A DNA stretch of 64,000 bases from Streptomyces kanamyceticus (lineage in GTDB: Bacteria > Actinomycetota > Actinomycetes > Streptomycetales > Streptomycetaceae), in NCBI RefSeq assembly GCF_008704495.1, contig NZ_CP023699.1:744001-808000 (forward strand), given 5' to 3'. Positions 1 to 11,408 of this stretch are shown here, piece by piece (within the stretch, counting starts at the first letter, position 1; the number at the start of each line of letters is the position of its first letter). Under the pieces are notes generated by a model. The model was not told the DNA's origin, made no database searches, and saw only the letters and a program-made list of their open reading frames with translations. Position numbers and translations under genes: made by a program.

Positions 1-3000
1 ATGGATCTTGATCTGTTCGTCGGCCCGTCCGGCGAAGACGAGTTCGCCGCCTCCGGTCCACCGCACCACGTCACCGGTCCGGTACATGCGTTCGCCGGGG
101 CCGAACGGGCAGGCCACGAACCGCTGGGCGGACAGGCCCGCACGCCTCAGGTACCCACGGGCGAGCCCGGCCCCCGCCACGTACAGCTCACCTGCCACAC
201 CCACCGGCACCGGCCGCAGGGCCGCGTCCAGGACGTACACCTGGGTGTTGGCGATCGGGCGGCCGATCGAAGGGGCGCTGTCGATGTCGCTGATCACACC
301 CACCGTGGAGATGACCGTCGACTCGGTGACCCCGTACTGGTTGAACATGGTGCGCCCCGTCGACCAGCGCCTGCGCACCTCCACGGGCATGGCCTCGCCG
401 CCGGTGATGAGCACCCGCAGCTCCGGCAGCTCCTCGGCGAGCATCTGCGACAGGAAGGCCGGGGGTATCGCCGCGTGTGTGACACGGCGCTCGCGGATCA
501 GGCCGCCGAGTTCCGCGCCGGTGACGTCCAGGCGTGCGGGCGCCAGTACGAGGCGGCCGCCCGCGCAGAGCGTCGGCCAGATGTCCGCCATGGAGACGTC
601 GAAGCCGGGTGACACGAGTTGCAGGACGCTGCTGTCCGCGCCGACCTCGTACCGCTGGACGTTCTCCGCGACGAGATTGCGCAGGCCGCCGTGCGACACC
701 GTCACACCCTTGGGTGCCCCGGTCGAGCCCGAGGTGTAGATGACGTACGCGGCGTGGTCGGCGCGCAGCGGGGCCAGCCGTTCCGCGTCCCCGACCGGGC
801 CCCCGGCACACCGCGCGAGCGCGTCCGCCACCGCGGGGTCGTCCATGACGACGATCCGCCCGGTGAACCCGGCGGGCACCGCGCCCCGCGTCGCCTCGGT
901 GCACAGCACGACGTCCGGGGCGGCATCGCCCAGCACGTACGCGATCCGCTCCGGCGGGTAGCCCGCGTCCACCGGGACGTACACGCCGCCCGCCATCGAC
1001 ACCGCGAGGAGCGATACGACCAGCGCCACGGACCGCTCGCCGACCACGGCCACCCGGCGTTCGGGGCCGACGCCGACACCGATGAGATGGCGGGCGAGAC
1101 GTCCTGCGTCGGACGCCAACTCGCCGTATGACAGGGCCTGTTCACCACTCACCAAGGCTTCGTCCGTACCGGACACCAGCGCCACCGCGCCCGGCGCCCG
1201 CTCCGCCTGCTCGCCGAACAGCTCGGGCGCGAGGGCGGCCGGTTCCGCGGTCGTCGTGTCGTTCCAGTGGCCCAGGAGCTGCGAGCGCTCGGCCGACGTC
1301 AGGACGTCGATCTCGCTGAGCCGCAGTTCGGGGTCGGCGGCGACCTGCTGGAGCACATGGGCGAGACGCTCCGCGAGGGCGCGGGCCGTGCCCTCGTCGA
1401 AGAGGTCCGTGGCGTACATGATCTCGCCGTCGAGTCCGGCGGGGGTCCCGCGCTCGTCGCGCCGCTCGACGAAGGACAAGGTCAGGTCGAACCGGGCGGC
1501 GAGCTCGGGCGGCAGGGGCTCGGGCCGCACCGAGACGCCGGGCAGCTCCCACTCGACCTCCGGCACGTTCTGCAGCGCCAGCATCACCTGGAACAGCGGA
1601 TTGCGGGACAGCGAGCGCGACGAGCTCAGCTCGTCGACGAGGCGCTCGAAGGGGATGTCCTGGTGCGCGTACGCCGCCAGGTCCGCGGCCCGCGCCCGCT
1701 CCACCAGTTCTACGAAGGTGGGGTCACCGCCCAAGTCGGTGCGCAGGACAAGGGTGTTGACGAAGAACCCGGCCAGCTCCTCAAGGGCCGCGTCCCCGCG
1801 CCCGGCCGCGGGCGTGCCCAGCACGATGTCCTCACCCGCACCCAACCGCGACAGGAGCACACACACCGCCGCGTGCACGACCATGAACATCGTCGCCCGG
1901 CCTTGCCCCGCCACATCCACAAGGCGCGCATGCGTCTCCGCGTCGGCACCGACCGGCACCATGTGCCCGCGGAACGAGGGCAGGGCAGGGCGCGCCCGGT
2001 CGGCCGGGAGGGTCAGCTCCTGGGGTGCGTCCGCCAACGCGTCGCGCCAGTAGTCGAGTTGGCCACTGACGACGCTGTCCGGGTCGTCGGGATCGCCGAG
2101 GACCTCTCGCTGCCAGAGCGCGTAGTCGGCGTACTGGACGGACAGGGGAGCCAAGGACGACGTGTGACCGCCCTCGCACCGCGCCGCGTACGCCGCCTCC
2201 AGATCCCGCGCGAGGACTCCCATGGACCAGCCGTCGGCGGCCACGTGGTGTGCCACCAGCGACAGCACGGACTCCCCCGGCGCCACCGTCAGGAGCCAGG
2301 CGCGCCACGGCAGGTCCCCGCGCAGGTCGAAGCCGTCCGCCAGCTGCTCGGCGAGCATGTCCGCCACCTGGTCATCGGCCGCACGGACCACGGTCAGCGG
2401 CGGGCGGCCCGCGTCGCCGTCGAGCACCCGCTGATAGGGCACGCCGTCGACGTCGGGGAAGACCGTGCGCAGGCTCTCGTGCCGGTCGGCGACATCACCG
2501 AGCGCCGCCTCCAGAGCCGCCACATCCAGGTCACCCGAAATACGCAGCACCAACGGCAAGTTGTACGCGGCCGCCGCGCCCGGCACCGTCTCCTCAAGCC
2601 GGTTCAGGAACCACATCCGCTGCTGCGCGAACGACAACGGCACCACCTCAGGACGCGCATAAGGCCGCAACGCCACCCGCCCCGGACCCGAACCTTCACC
2701 GACGAACCGCGCCAGCCCCTCCACCGTCGGCGCGCCGAACAACTCCCCTATGCCGACCTCGACATCGAGCACCGCCCGCACCCGGGAGACGAGGCGCATC
2801 CCGAGGAGCGAGTCCCCGCCGAGGTCGAAGAACCCGTCGTCGATCCCGACCCATTCGAGCCCGAGCACCTCGGCGAAGAGCCCGCACAGGATCTCCTCGG
2901 TCTGGGTGCGCGGCTCACGGCCACTGACCCGGGCCGCGAAGTCCGGCGTGGGCAGCGCGGCGCGGTCGAGCTTCCCGTTCACCGTGAGGGGCAGCGCGTC

Positions 3001-6000
3001 CAGGACGATGACTGCCGCAGGGACCATGAACTCCGGTACGTGGGAGGCCACATGGCGACGTACGCCCTCGGGGGTCAGGTCGCCCTCCGCGGCTTCGGGT
3101 ACGACGTAGCCGATGAGGCGCTTGTCACCGGGACGGTCCTCACGTACGACCACAGCGGCCTGACGCACACCAGGATGCGCGGCCAGAACCGCCTCCACCT
3201 CGCCTGGCTCAACCCGGAACCCGCGGATCTTCACCTGCTCATCGGCACGCCCCGCGAACAACAACTCACCGTCCGCCGTCCAGCGCGCCAAATCACCCGT
3301 CCGATACATCCGGCCGCCCCCGCCGAAGGGGCAGGCCACGAACCGCTCCGCCGTCAAGCCCGGACGACCCACATACCCACGCGCCACACCAGGACCCGCG
3401 ACATACAACTCACCGGTCGCGCCCACCGGGACAGGCTTCAGGAATCCGTCGAGGACATAGGTGCGTACGTTGCCGAGGGGGCGTCCGATGGGCGGCGAGG
3501 CGTCACCCGGACCCGCCCCGGCGTCCACAGGACCTGCCGTGGCCATCACCGTCGCCTCGGTGGGGCCGTAGGTGTTCCAGACCCGCGCCTGACCCGTCCA
3601 GCGACTGGCCAGATCGGCCGTGAGGAGCTCCGCGCCGAGAACCCAGTTCCCCACACCCTCGACCGCCGCCGGATCCAGCACACCCAACAACGACGGCACC
3701 ACACTCGCCGTACTCACCCCGAGGTCCTCGATCAGCGCGGCCAGCGCGGCGGGCTGTGCGCGCTCTTCCGGTGACGCGATCGCCAGCGTGCCGCCGCCCG
3801 CAAGCGTCACCGCCACGTCCAGCACCGCCGCATCAAAACTGAACGACGCGAACTGCAACGCCACCACACCCTCAGCCACACCCAGCACCGGCCGCATCAC
3901 CTCAGCCAGATTCACCACACCGCCATGCGCCACCGCCACACCCTTCGGGCGCCCCGTCGACCCAGACGTGTAAATGACATAGGCAAGCTGACCCGGAGCG
4001 GTATGTGTCACCAGGGGGCCGGACGCGTACGCCCCGTCCGTCTCCTGGTCGAGCAGCATCACCCGCGCCGCCTCGACCGGCACCCCGTCCAGCGACCCGC
4101 CCACGCCCAGCACGACCTCCGCCCCACTGTCCGCGACCATGAAAGCCAGCCGATCCGCCGGGTACTCCGGATCCAACGGAACGAACGCACCCCCGCCTTC
4201 CACACCGCGAGCTCCGCCACCACCATGTCCACCCCACGCGGCAGACACAGGCCCACTCGCGACTCACACCCCACACCCAGACCGACCAGACGGCGGGCCA
4301 AACGATTCGTCGCCGCGTCCAACTCGGCGTACGACAGCGTTCGTTCGCCGGAGACGACGGCCGCCGTGTCCGGCGTGAGCGCCGCACGCCCCCGGAACGC
4401 CTCGACCACGGAACCCGACACCACGGTCCGGTCCGTGTCGTTCCACTGCTCCACGACCCGGAGCCGCTCGGCTTCGGTCAGGACGTCCACCTCGCTGAGG
4501 CGGATGTCCGGGTCGGCGGCAACCTGTGCGAGGACACGTGTGAGGCGGTCCGCCAGAGTGTGGGCCGTCGTCTCGTCGAAGAGGTCCGTGGCATAGAGGA
4601 TGTCGCCGTCGAGACCACCGGGGTACCCGTCCGCGTCACGCTGCTCCGTGAGCGTCACCGCCAGGTCGAACCGGGCGGCGGGCGCCGTCATCGACGCCGA
4701 TGTCACCCGCGCGCCCCGCAGCCGCCATTCCGGCTCGGGCACGTTCTCCAGGGCCAGCATCACCTGGAACAGCGGATTGCGGGACACCGAGCGCGCGGGG
4801 TTGACCTCGTCGACGAGGCGTTCGAAGGGGATGTCCTGGTGCGCGTACGCCGCCAGGTCCGCGGCCCGTACCCGCTCAAGGAGCTCCGCGAAGGTGGGGT
4901 CACCGCCCAAGTCGGTGCGCAGGACGAGGGTGTTGACGAAGAACCCGGCCAGCTCCTCAAGGGCCGTGTCTCCCCGCCCGGCCGCGGGCGTGCCCAGCAC
5001 GATGTCCTCACCCGCGCCCAACCGCGACAGGAGCACACCCACCGCCGCGTGCACGACCATGAACATCGTCGCCCGGCCTTGCCCCGCCACATCCACAAGG
5101 CGCGCATGCGTCTCCGCGTCCGCCTCCACCGGCACGCGGCTCCCCTGGAAGGACGGCACCGCGGGCCGCGCCCGGTCCACCGGGAGCGCCAGCTCCTGCG
5201 GTACGTCCGCCAAGGCTTGGCGCCAGTAGGACAGTTGACCGCTCAGGACGCTGTCCGGGTCGTCCAGATCGCCCAGGAGCTCCCGTTGCCAGAGCGCGTA
5301 GTCGGCGTACTGGACGGACAGGGGAGCCAAGGACGACGTGTGACCGCCCTCGCACCGCGCCGCGTACGCCGCCTCCAGATCCCGCGCGATGACCCCCATG
5401 GACCAGCCGTCCACGGCCACGTGATGCGCCACGAGCGACAGCGTGAAGTCGTCGGGGCCCAGCACCAACAGAGCTGCTCGCCAGGGGAGTTCGAGGCGGA
5501 GGTCGAATCCCATGGCCTGGTGCTCCGCCAGCACGTCTTCGGCCTGCGCCTCGCCGGGCCGCGTGATCGACAGCCTGGGGCGGCCCGCGTCACCGTCGAG
5601 CACCTGCTGACGGGGTACGCCTCCGGCGTCGGGGAAGACCGTGCGCAGGCTCTCGTGCCGGTCGGCGACATCACCGAGCGCCGCCTCCAGAGCCGCCACA
5701 TCCAGGTCACCCGAAATACGCAGCACCAACGGCAAGTTGTACGCGGCCGCCGCGCCCGGCACCGTCTCCTCAAGCCGGTTCAGGAACCACATCCGCTGCT
5801 GCGCGAACGACAACGGCACCACCTCAGGACGCGCATAGGGCCGCAACGCCACCCGCCCGGGACCCGAACCTTCACCGACGAACCGCGCCAGCCCCTCCAC
5901 CGTCGGCGCGCCGAACAACTCCCCTATCCCCAGGTCGGCGTCGAACACCGCCCGCACCCTGGCGACGAGCCGCATCCCCGACAGCGAGTCCCCGCCGAGG

Positions 6001-9000
6001 TCGAAGAAGGAAACGTCCGCGCCGACCCGGCCAAGGCCGAGCACCTCGCCGAACAGCCCGCACAGCACTTCCTCCACGGCCGTCGCGGGACCTCGGCCGC
6101 CGCCCGTACCGGCGAAGTCCGGCGCGGGCAGCGCGGTGCGGTCGAGCTTTCCGTTGGCGGTGAGCGGGAGCGCGTCCAGCTCCAGGACGACGGCGGGCAC
6201 CATGTACTCCGGCAGGGCATCGGCCAGGTACGTACGCAGCTCTAGTGGGGTCGCGGGCTCTGCGCCTTCGGGCACGACATAGCCGATGAGGCGCTTGTCA
6301 CCGGGACGGTCCTCGCGTACGACCACAGCGGCCTGACGCACACCAGAATGCGCGGCCAGAATCGCTTCCACCTCGCCGGGCTCGACCCGGAACCCGCGGA
6401 TCTTCACCTGCTCATCGGCACGACCCGCGAACAACAACTCGCCGTCCGCCGTCCAGCGCGCCAAATCACCCGTCCGATACATCCGGCCGCCCTCACCGAA
6501 GGGGCAGGCCACGAACCGCTCCGCCGTCAAGCCCGGACGACCCACATACCCACGCGCCACACCAGGACCCGCGACATACAACTCACCGGTCACGCCCACG
6601 GGTACGGGCCGCAGGTGCCCGTCCAAGACGTACGTCTTGACATTTCCGAGTGGGCAGCCGATGGGTGGCGGCGCGTCCTGGGGTCGTATGTCTCCCGCGA
6701 CAGGACCGGCGGTGGTGATCACCGTCGCCTCGGTGGGGCCGTAGGTGTTCCAGACCCGTGCCTGACCCGTCCAGCGACTGGCCAGATCGGCCGTGAGCAG
6801 CTCCGCGCCGAGAACCCAGTTCCCCACACCCTCGACCGCCGCCGGATCCAGCACACCCAACAACGACGGCACCACACTCGCCGTACTCACCCCCGTACGC
6901 CTGAGCATCGCCGCCAGCGCCGCAGGCTCCGCCCGCTCCCGCGACGACGCGACAGCCAAAGTGCCACCACCCGCCAACGTCACCGCCACATCCAGCACCG
7001 CCGCATCAAAACTGAACGACGCGAACTGCAACGCCACCACACCCTCAGCCACCCCCAGCACCGGCCGCATCACCTCAGCCAGATTCACCACACCGCCATG
7101 CGCCACCGCCACACCCTTCGGACGCCCCGTCGACCCAGACGTGTAAATGACATAAGCGAGCTGATCCGCAGCAGTGCGTGTCACCAGCGGGCCGGACGCG
7201 TACGCCCCCTCCACCACCCGGTCAAGCAGCACCACCCGCGCCGCCCCCACCGGCACCCCATCCAACGACCCACCCAGACCCAGCACGACCTCCGCCCCAC
7301 TGTCCGCGACCATGAAAGCCAGCCGATCCGCCGGGTACTCCGGATCCAACGGAACGAACGCACCCCCCGCCTTCCACACCGCGAGCTCCGCCACCACCAT
7401 CTCCACCCCACGCGGCAGACACAGACCCACCCGCGACTCACACCCCACACCCAAACCGACCAGACGGCGGGCGAGGCGGTTTGCCCGTGCCTCCACCTCG
7501 CCGTACGAAAGGGTGTGTTCACCGGCGATCACCGCGGCCGCGGCCGGCGAGCGGTCCGCCCATCCCTCGAACGCTCCGAGCACCGAGTCCGCCGTCACCG
7601 GCCGGGCCGTGTCGTTCCAGCCGCGCACCACCCGCAGCCGCTCGGCGCCGTCCACCGTGTCCACGCGGCCCACCGGCAACGTCGGCTCCGCCACGGCGCG
7701 TTCGAGGAAGGTGAGGAACGAGCGGTGGGCCGCGTCGAGCCAGTCGCGGTCGTAGCGCGTGGGGTTGGCCTCGAAGGTGACCCGCATTCCCTCGTTCTCC
7801 GACCAGCCGCTCACCAGGGCGCCGAAGTCCTCGACGCGGCGGGTCGACACATCGCGTACGACGCCTCGGTGTGCGCCGAAGCGGAGGCTCTCGCCCGCCA
7901 TCGGCAGCACGTTGACGTACGGGCCGAAGTGCCAGCGGTCGCCGACCGGCCAGTTGAGTTCGCGGCGCAGGTGCTCGCCGCGGAACGCCTGGTGGTCGAG
8001 GAGGGCGCCGACCTCGCGGCCCGCTGTCCGCGCCAGGTCGAGCAGGCTTCGGGTGGGGGCCGTGGGCAGGCGCAGCGGCAGGATGTTCGCCATCGTGCAG
8101 GGGGTGCGCCGCGCCTCGTGCGTCATGCGTCCGGCGACCGGGAGGCTCAGGACCGTCTCGTCCGATCCGCTCATCCGGCCGGTGAAGGCCGCGAAGGCCG
8201 CGACGACGAGCCTCGGCCAGCTGACTCCGGCACGGCCCGCCGCCGCGCGCAGGGCCGTCACGGCGCCGGGCGGCAACTCCCCCGTCTCGCGCAGGACTTC
8301 GAGCGCCGCGCCGCCGCCGGGGGTGTCGCCGCCGGGCGCCGGTGTGCCGTGCCCCGGGATCCCGGCCGGGTCGGGACGGTCGGCGAAGCGGTCGAGCCAG
8401 TACCCGCGGTCGCGCACGGCCCGCTCCGAGTCCCGGTAGGCGGCCTCCTGCGCCAACAGGGCGTCCAGGGAGGCGTGCCCGGCGGGTGCGGGCGTGTTCC
8501 CGTGCAGCAGTTCCGTGTAGAGGTGCGCGACGCGGCGCGCAAGGAGGGAGCAGCCGAAGGCGTCCATCAGGAGGTGGTCGTAGCGCTGGAACCAGACGTA
8601 GTGGTCGTGCGCGAGCCGGAAGAGGGTGTATGAGAACGGCCGGTCGGCGTGGGCGCCTTCCTCCGTGCGGAGTTCCGCCCGCATCCATGCTTCGGCGGCT
8701 GCCTTCGGCTCGTCCTCGGCGCTGAGATCGACAGTGCCGATGAGGTCGGTGAGTCCGGTGAATTCGGTGAGACCGGCGATGTCCCTGTGGTTTTCGCCGG
8801 GGCCTTCGTGGAACAAGTCCCTTTCCGGAAAAGGCCCGACGATCTGCGCCACTTGACCTTGGTCGCCGTATTCCACGCCTCGCACGTGAAGGATTTCCGT
8901 CTCTGCGACGACCCACCGCAGCGCCCGCCGGAATGTCTTCGTGTCGACGGGGCCGAGGATTTCGACGTACTGACCGACGCTGTAGAGGCGGCGCGAGCCT

Positions 9001-9074
9001 GCCACGCGTTGCGCCAGCCAGATTCCTTCCTGGGAGTCGAACAGGGGCAGAGCGCGACCAGCCTTGCCGTTCAT
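1..9074 (-). CDS. Nonribosomal peptide synthetase (5' part; frame broken near 4192; runs off window)
   Basis: Cytoplasmic assembly-line enzyme that activates and condenses amino acids. Visible order: C (about 9000-7650), A (7600-6130), T (FFDLGGDS near 6000), C (5830-4440), A (4410-2970), T (FFDLGGDS near 2830), C (2660-1260), A (1230-1, cut at the RADEQIK motif). A-domain cores [10 protein letters not shown] are at about 7155, 3980 and 745. The ATG at 9074 is chosen because AGGGGG lies 4 nt upstream; a GTG at 9134 is in frame but poorer. The second and third C domains carry HHVAVDG and HHVAADG; the first has DHLLMDA. By eye the first two A pockets read D-A-L-S-L-A-T-V and the third D-V-A-A-I-G-Q-V, so I do not assign substrates. 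Reading continuity needs a -1 correction at 4190-4194; otherwise translation stops at 4059. A StrR-type operator lies upstream. No E or TE domain is seen here. Confidence 0.93.
1580..4330. repeat. NRPS module duplication, copy 2 (approximate limits)
   Basis: This stretch of A-T-C coding DNA is near-identical to 4750-7500 at an offset of about 3173-3176 bp. Long blocks (for example 2465-2690 against 5641-5866, and 3608-3720 against 6781-6893) match almost base for base. Divergence is concentrated in the later part of the C domain. Limits are estimated by eye. Confidence 0.8.
4190..4194 (-). other. Single-base deletion (frameshift) in NRPS A domain of module 2
   Basis: The + strand shows five C between gcA and Gcc here; the duplicate module has six C at 7363-7368 in otherwise identical flanks. 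Upstream in the gene the reading frame matches the start at 9074; downstream, an open A-T-C-A reading continues in the frame one base off. The offset between the two modules steps from 3174 to 3173 across this run. The product as written ends with about 44 aberrant residues at 4059. Confidence 0.9.
4750..7500. repeat. NRPS module duplication, copy 1 (approximate limits)
   Basis: Partner of the copy at about 1580-4330. The A-domain pocket segments ([35 protein letters not shown]) are the same in both, which suggests both modules load the same residue and that the sequence is kept alike by recent duplication or gene conversion. Confidence 0.8.
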
Positions 9075-9215
9075 ATATCCCCCTAGCCGCGCGATCCGCG
9101 TCGGCTTTTCCCTCGACTCCACTCGGACGAACACGCATGAGGACGATACTCATTGCCCGCCGTTAAAGCGACGAATGGCCGGGGACCCCGACTTTTCCCC
9201 GACCCTGCCAAGCGC

Positions 9216-9244
9216 GTCCAACCGTGCGATTTCTACACTTGGAC
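9216..9244. promoter_or_regulatory. StrR/Bbr-type operator upstream of the NRPS gene
   Basis: GTCCAACCG, 11 bp, CACTTGGAC: a perfect 9-11-9 inverted repeat with the same geometry as the StrR box (GTTCGACTG-N11-CAGTCGAAC) known from streptomycin and glycopeptide clusters. It is centred about 155 bp upstream of the NRPS start codon. A second site with identical arms lies before hpgT. Confidence 0.85.
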
Positions 9245-9264
9245 ACCTGGACGACACCTGGACG
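9243..9264. repeat. 11-bp tandem repeat next to the StrR-type operator
   Basis: ACACCTGGACG is repeated twice head to tail, then GGAC follows again at 9264-9267. GGAC half-sites therefore recur on roughly one helical turn, continuing the right arm of the operator. This may be an extended binding array. Confidence 0.7.
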
Positions 9265-9353
9265 GACATGCGCGCATTCCAGGTTAGGCCGAGCGATGTA
9301 TGACATGCGAGTGTCCGGGACAGCGGCCACCGGAAAGCGCGCCGGTTGCGTCT

Positions 9354-10655
9354 CTACCGGATTCCTGTCACACCGAATTCACGCGTTCCCGGGCCGTGGT
9401 GGTACTTCACGGGCTGGTCCGCCGCGCGCGGCGGGAAGGACACCTCGACGACGAGACCGCCCCCGGGCCTGGCCTCCGCGCGCAGGGTCGCGCCGTGCGC
9501 GACGGCGATGGAGCGCACGATCGAGAGGCCGAGGCCGTGGTGGCCGTCTCCGGAGCTGCGGTCGAGGCGCTGGAAGGGTTCGAGGAGTCGGCCTACCCGG
9601 TCCGGCGGAATCGTCGGACCCGTGTTGGAGACGCGGACGACGGCGTTGCCGCTCTCGACGCCGACGACGACCTTCACCCACCCGCCGGGCACGTTGTACC
9701 CCAGGGCGTTGTCCAGGAGGTTGGCCACCAGGCGCTCCACCAGCGCGCCGTCGCCCCAGATGTCGGCCCGCGCGGTCACCGCGTCCACCCGCAGCCCGCG
9801 CCGCTGCGCCTCCGCGCGCCAGCCGAGCACCAGTTGCTCCGCCACTTCGCCGAGGTCGAGGGGCTCCCTGCGGTCCGGGCCGCGTTCGCTGCTGGAGAGG
9901 GTGAGGAGGGACTCCAGGAGCCTGGCCTGCTGCTCGCTGAGGACGAGCAGGCGCTCGAAGTTGGACCGGAAGGAGTCCACGGTCGCGTCGCGGTCGATCA
10001 GCGACTCCTCCAGGAGCGCGTGCTCCACGGTCAGTGGCGTACGCAGTTCATGTGCCGCGTTGGCCACGAACCGTTTGTGCGAGTCGAGCGCCGTCTCCAA
10101 GCGGCCGAGCAGCCCGTCGACGGTGTCCGCGAGGTCCTTGAGTTCGTCGCCGGGGCCCCCGACGGCGAGGCGTTCGTGGACGTTGCGCGCGGAGATCCGC
10201 TGGATGCTGGACGTCATGGTGCGCAGCGGCCGCAGCACCCGCCCCGCGATCAGCCAGCCGAGGCCGATCGCGATCACCGACATGATCGCCAGGGCGATGC
10301 CCGACTCGATGAGCAGGTCGTGCATCTCGGCCGCGTGCTGGCGTACGGCCTGCTGACGCTGTGCCTCGGCGAAGGCGCCCACCGCGCTGGGCGCCATGCT
10401 GTCCGGGTACAGATGGATGCCGCCGTCCGCGGGCATCGAGGCGTTCCCGCCGACGCTGCCGCGGCTGAACAGGAAGAAGCCGTTGGGCCTGTTGGCCAGC
10501 AGATAGGTGATGGTGAGCAGGACCGCGCCCGACAGGACGAACATCAGTCCGTAGAGCAGGGTGAGCCGCATCCGGACCCTGCGGGGCAGCAGCCGGGACA
10601 CGAGCGCGGCGCGCGACCGGGTGACGCGGGGTGAGCTGGGCAGACGTATCGGCAT
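9354..10655 (-). CDS. Two-component sensor histidine kinase
   Basis: Membrane sensor kinase of 433 aa. Two transmembrane segments (about residues 30-53 and 118-140) flank a short extracellular loop. They are followed by HAMP, a HisKA dimerisation helix with the phospho-acceptor in FVANAAHELRTPLT, and an HATPase domain with N-box NLLDNALGYN and G-box HHGLGLSIV. It sits 14 bp after the response regulator gene and should be co-transcribed with it. The pair divides the NRPS from the precursor operon, so a role in regulating or sensing the cluster product is plausible but not shown. No VanH/A/X genes accompany it. The start codon is the first ATG of the frame; the basic N-terminus (about 29 residues before the first membrane helix) is typical. 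Confidence 0.93.
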   Translation of the reverse strand: MPIRLPSSPRVTRSRAALVSRLLPRRVRMRLTLLYGLMFVLSGAVLLTITYLLANRPNGFFLFSRGSVGGNASMPADGGIHLYPDSMAPSAVGAFAEAQRQQAVRQHAAEMHDLLIESGIALAIMSVIAIGLGWLIAGRVLRPLRTMTSSIQRISARNVHERLAVGGPGDELKDLADTVDGLLGRLETALDSHKRFVANAAHELRTPLTVEHALLEESLIDRDATVDSFRSNFERLLVLSEQQARLLESLLTLSSSERGPDRREPLDLGEVAEQLVLGWRAEAQRRGLRVDAVTARADIWGDGALVERLVANLLDNALGYNVPGGWVKVVVGVESGNAVVRVSNTGPTIPPDRVGRLLEPFQRLDRSSGDGHHGLGLSIVRSIAVAHGATLRAEARPGGGLVVEVSFPPRAADQPVKYHHGPGTREFGVTGIR

Positions 10656-10669
10656 CTCACATCACATCT

Positions 10670-11323
10670 TCAGATCCGGTACCCGCCGCGCGGCACGGTC
10701 TCGACCAGGGGCGGTGCGCCGAGTTTCGACCGCAGGCGGTTGATCGTGGCCTTGACGGTGGTGGTGAACGGATCGGCCGCCTCGTCCCACACCCGCTCCA
10801 GGAGTTCCTCGGCCGACACGACGCGCCCCTGGGCCGCGAGCAGGTACTCCAGTACCGCGAACTCCTTGGGCGTGAGCGCGAGTCGATCCCCGGAGCGCGT
10901 CGCGATCCGCTGTGCGGGGTCGAGTCTCAGGTCTCCGTGGACCAGGACCGGCGGGACCGCCGTCGCCGAGCGCCGGGCCACCGCCCTGATGCGGGCGACC
11001 AGTTCGGCGTAGGCGAAGGGCTTGGGGAGGTAGTCGTCCGCGCCGAGGGTGAGGCCCTCCACCCGGTCGGCGATGGTGCCCGACGCCGTCAGCATCAGCA
11101 CGCGGGTACGGGCGGGTTCCTCGACCAGGGCGCCGCAGACCTCGTCGCCGTGGATGCCGGGCAGGTCCCGGTCGAGCACGACCACGTCGTAGTCCACCAC
11201 CGAGGTGCGTTCCAGGGCGCCCTCGCCGTCGTAGACGACGTCGACCGCCATCCCCTCCCTGCGCAGCACCCTGGCCACCGATTCGGCCAGTTCGGCATGG
11301 TCCTCGACCACCAGCACCCTCAC
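10670..11323 (-). CDS. OmpR-family response regulator
   Basis: DNA-binding response regulator of 217 aa. The receiver domain covers residues 1-115, with acidic residues in VVEDHAE, the phospho-acceptor Asp in VVLDRDLPG, Thr/Ser in MLTASG and Lys in LPKPF. A winged-helix OmpR output domain covers about 125-217 and ends PRGGYRI. It starts with GTG, preceded by GGTGAG about 5 nt upstream. The kinase gene follows after 14 bp. Two GGTCAC direct repeats 11 bp apart lie about 90 bp upstream and are a candidate autoregulatory site. A hairpin separates this unit from the exporter gene, so it probably has its own promoter. Confidence 0.95.
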   Translation of the reverse strand: MRVLVVEDHAELAESVARVLRREGMAVDVVYDGEGALERTSVVDYDVVVLDRDLPGIHGDEVCGALVEEPARTRVLMLTASGTIADRVEGLTLGADDYLPKPFAYAELVARIRAVARRSATAVPPVLVHGDLRLDPAQRIATRSGDRLALTPKEFAVLEYLLAAQGRVVSAEELLERVWDEAADPFTTTVKATINRLRSKLGAPPLVETVPRGGYRI

Positions 11324-11408
11324 CGCTCACCCCCCCACCTAAGCGCGCGTTGCGACCGAGCTGAGCGGGCGACGGCACGGATCTTGGCTGACAGGATGCC
11401 CGGGCCGA

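Noticed and set aside
1267..6245. Long plus-strand open frames (835 and 561 codons) opposite the NRPS
   Set aside because: They are antisense shadows of the A and C domains in GC-rich DNA: Arg/His/Pro-rich, no domain, and the minus strand carries all NRPS motifs.
9354..11323. VanRS-type glycopeptide resistance system
   Set aside because: The two-component pair is generic in sequence and no vanH, vanA or vanX is near, so I do not call it a resistance operon.
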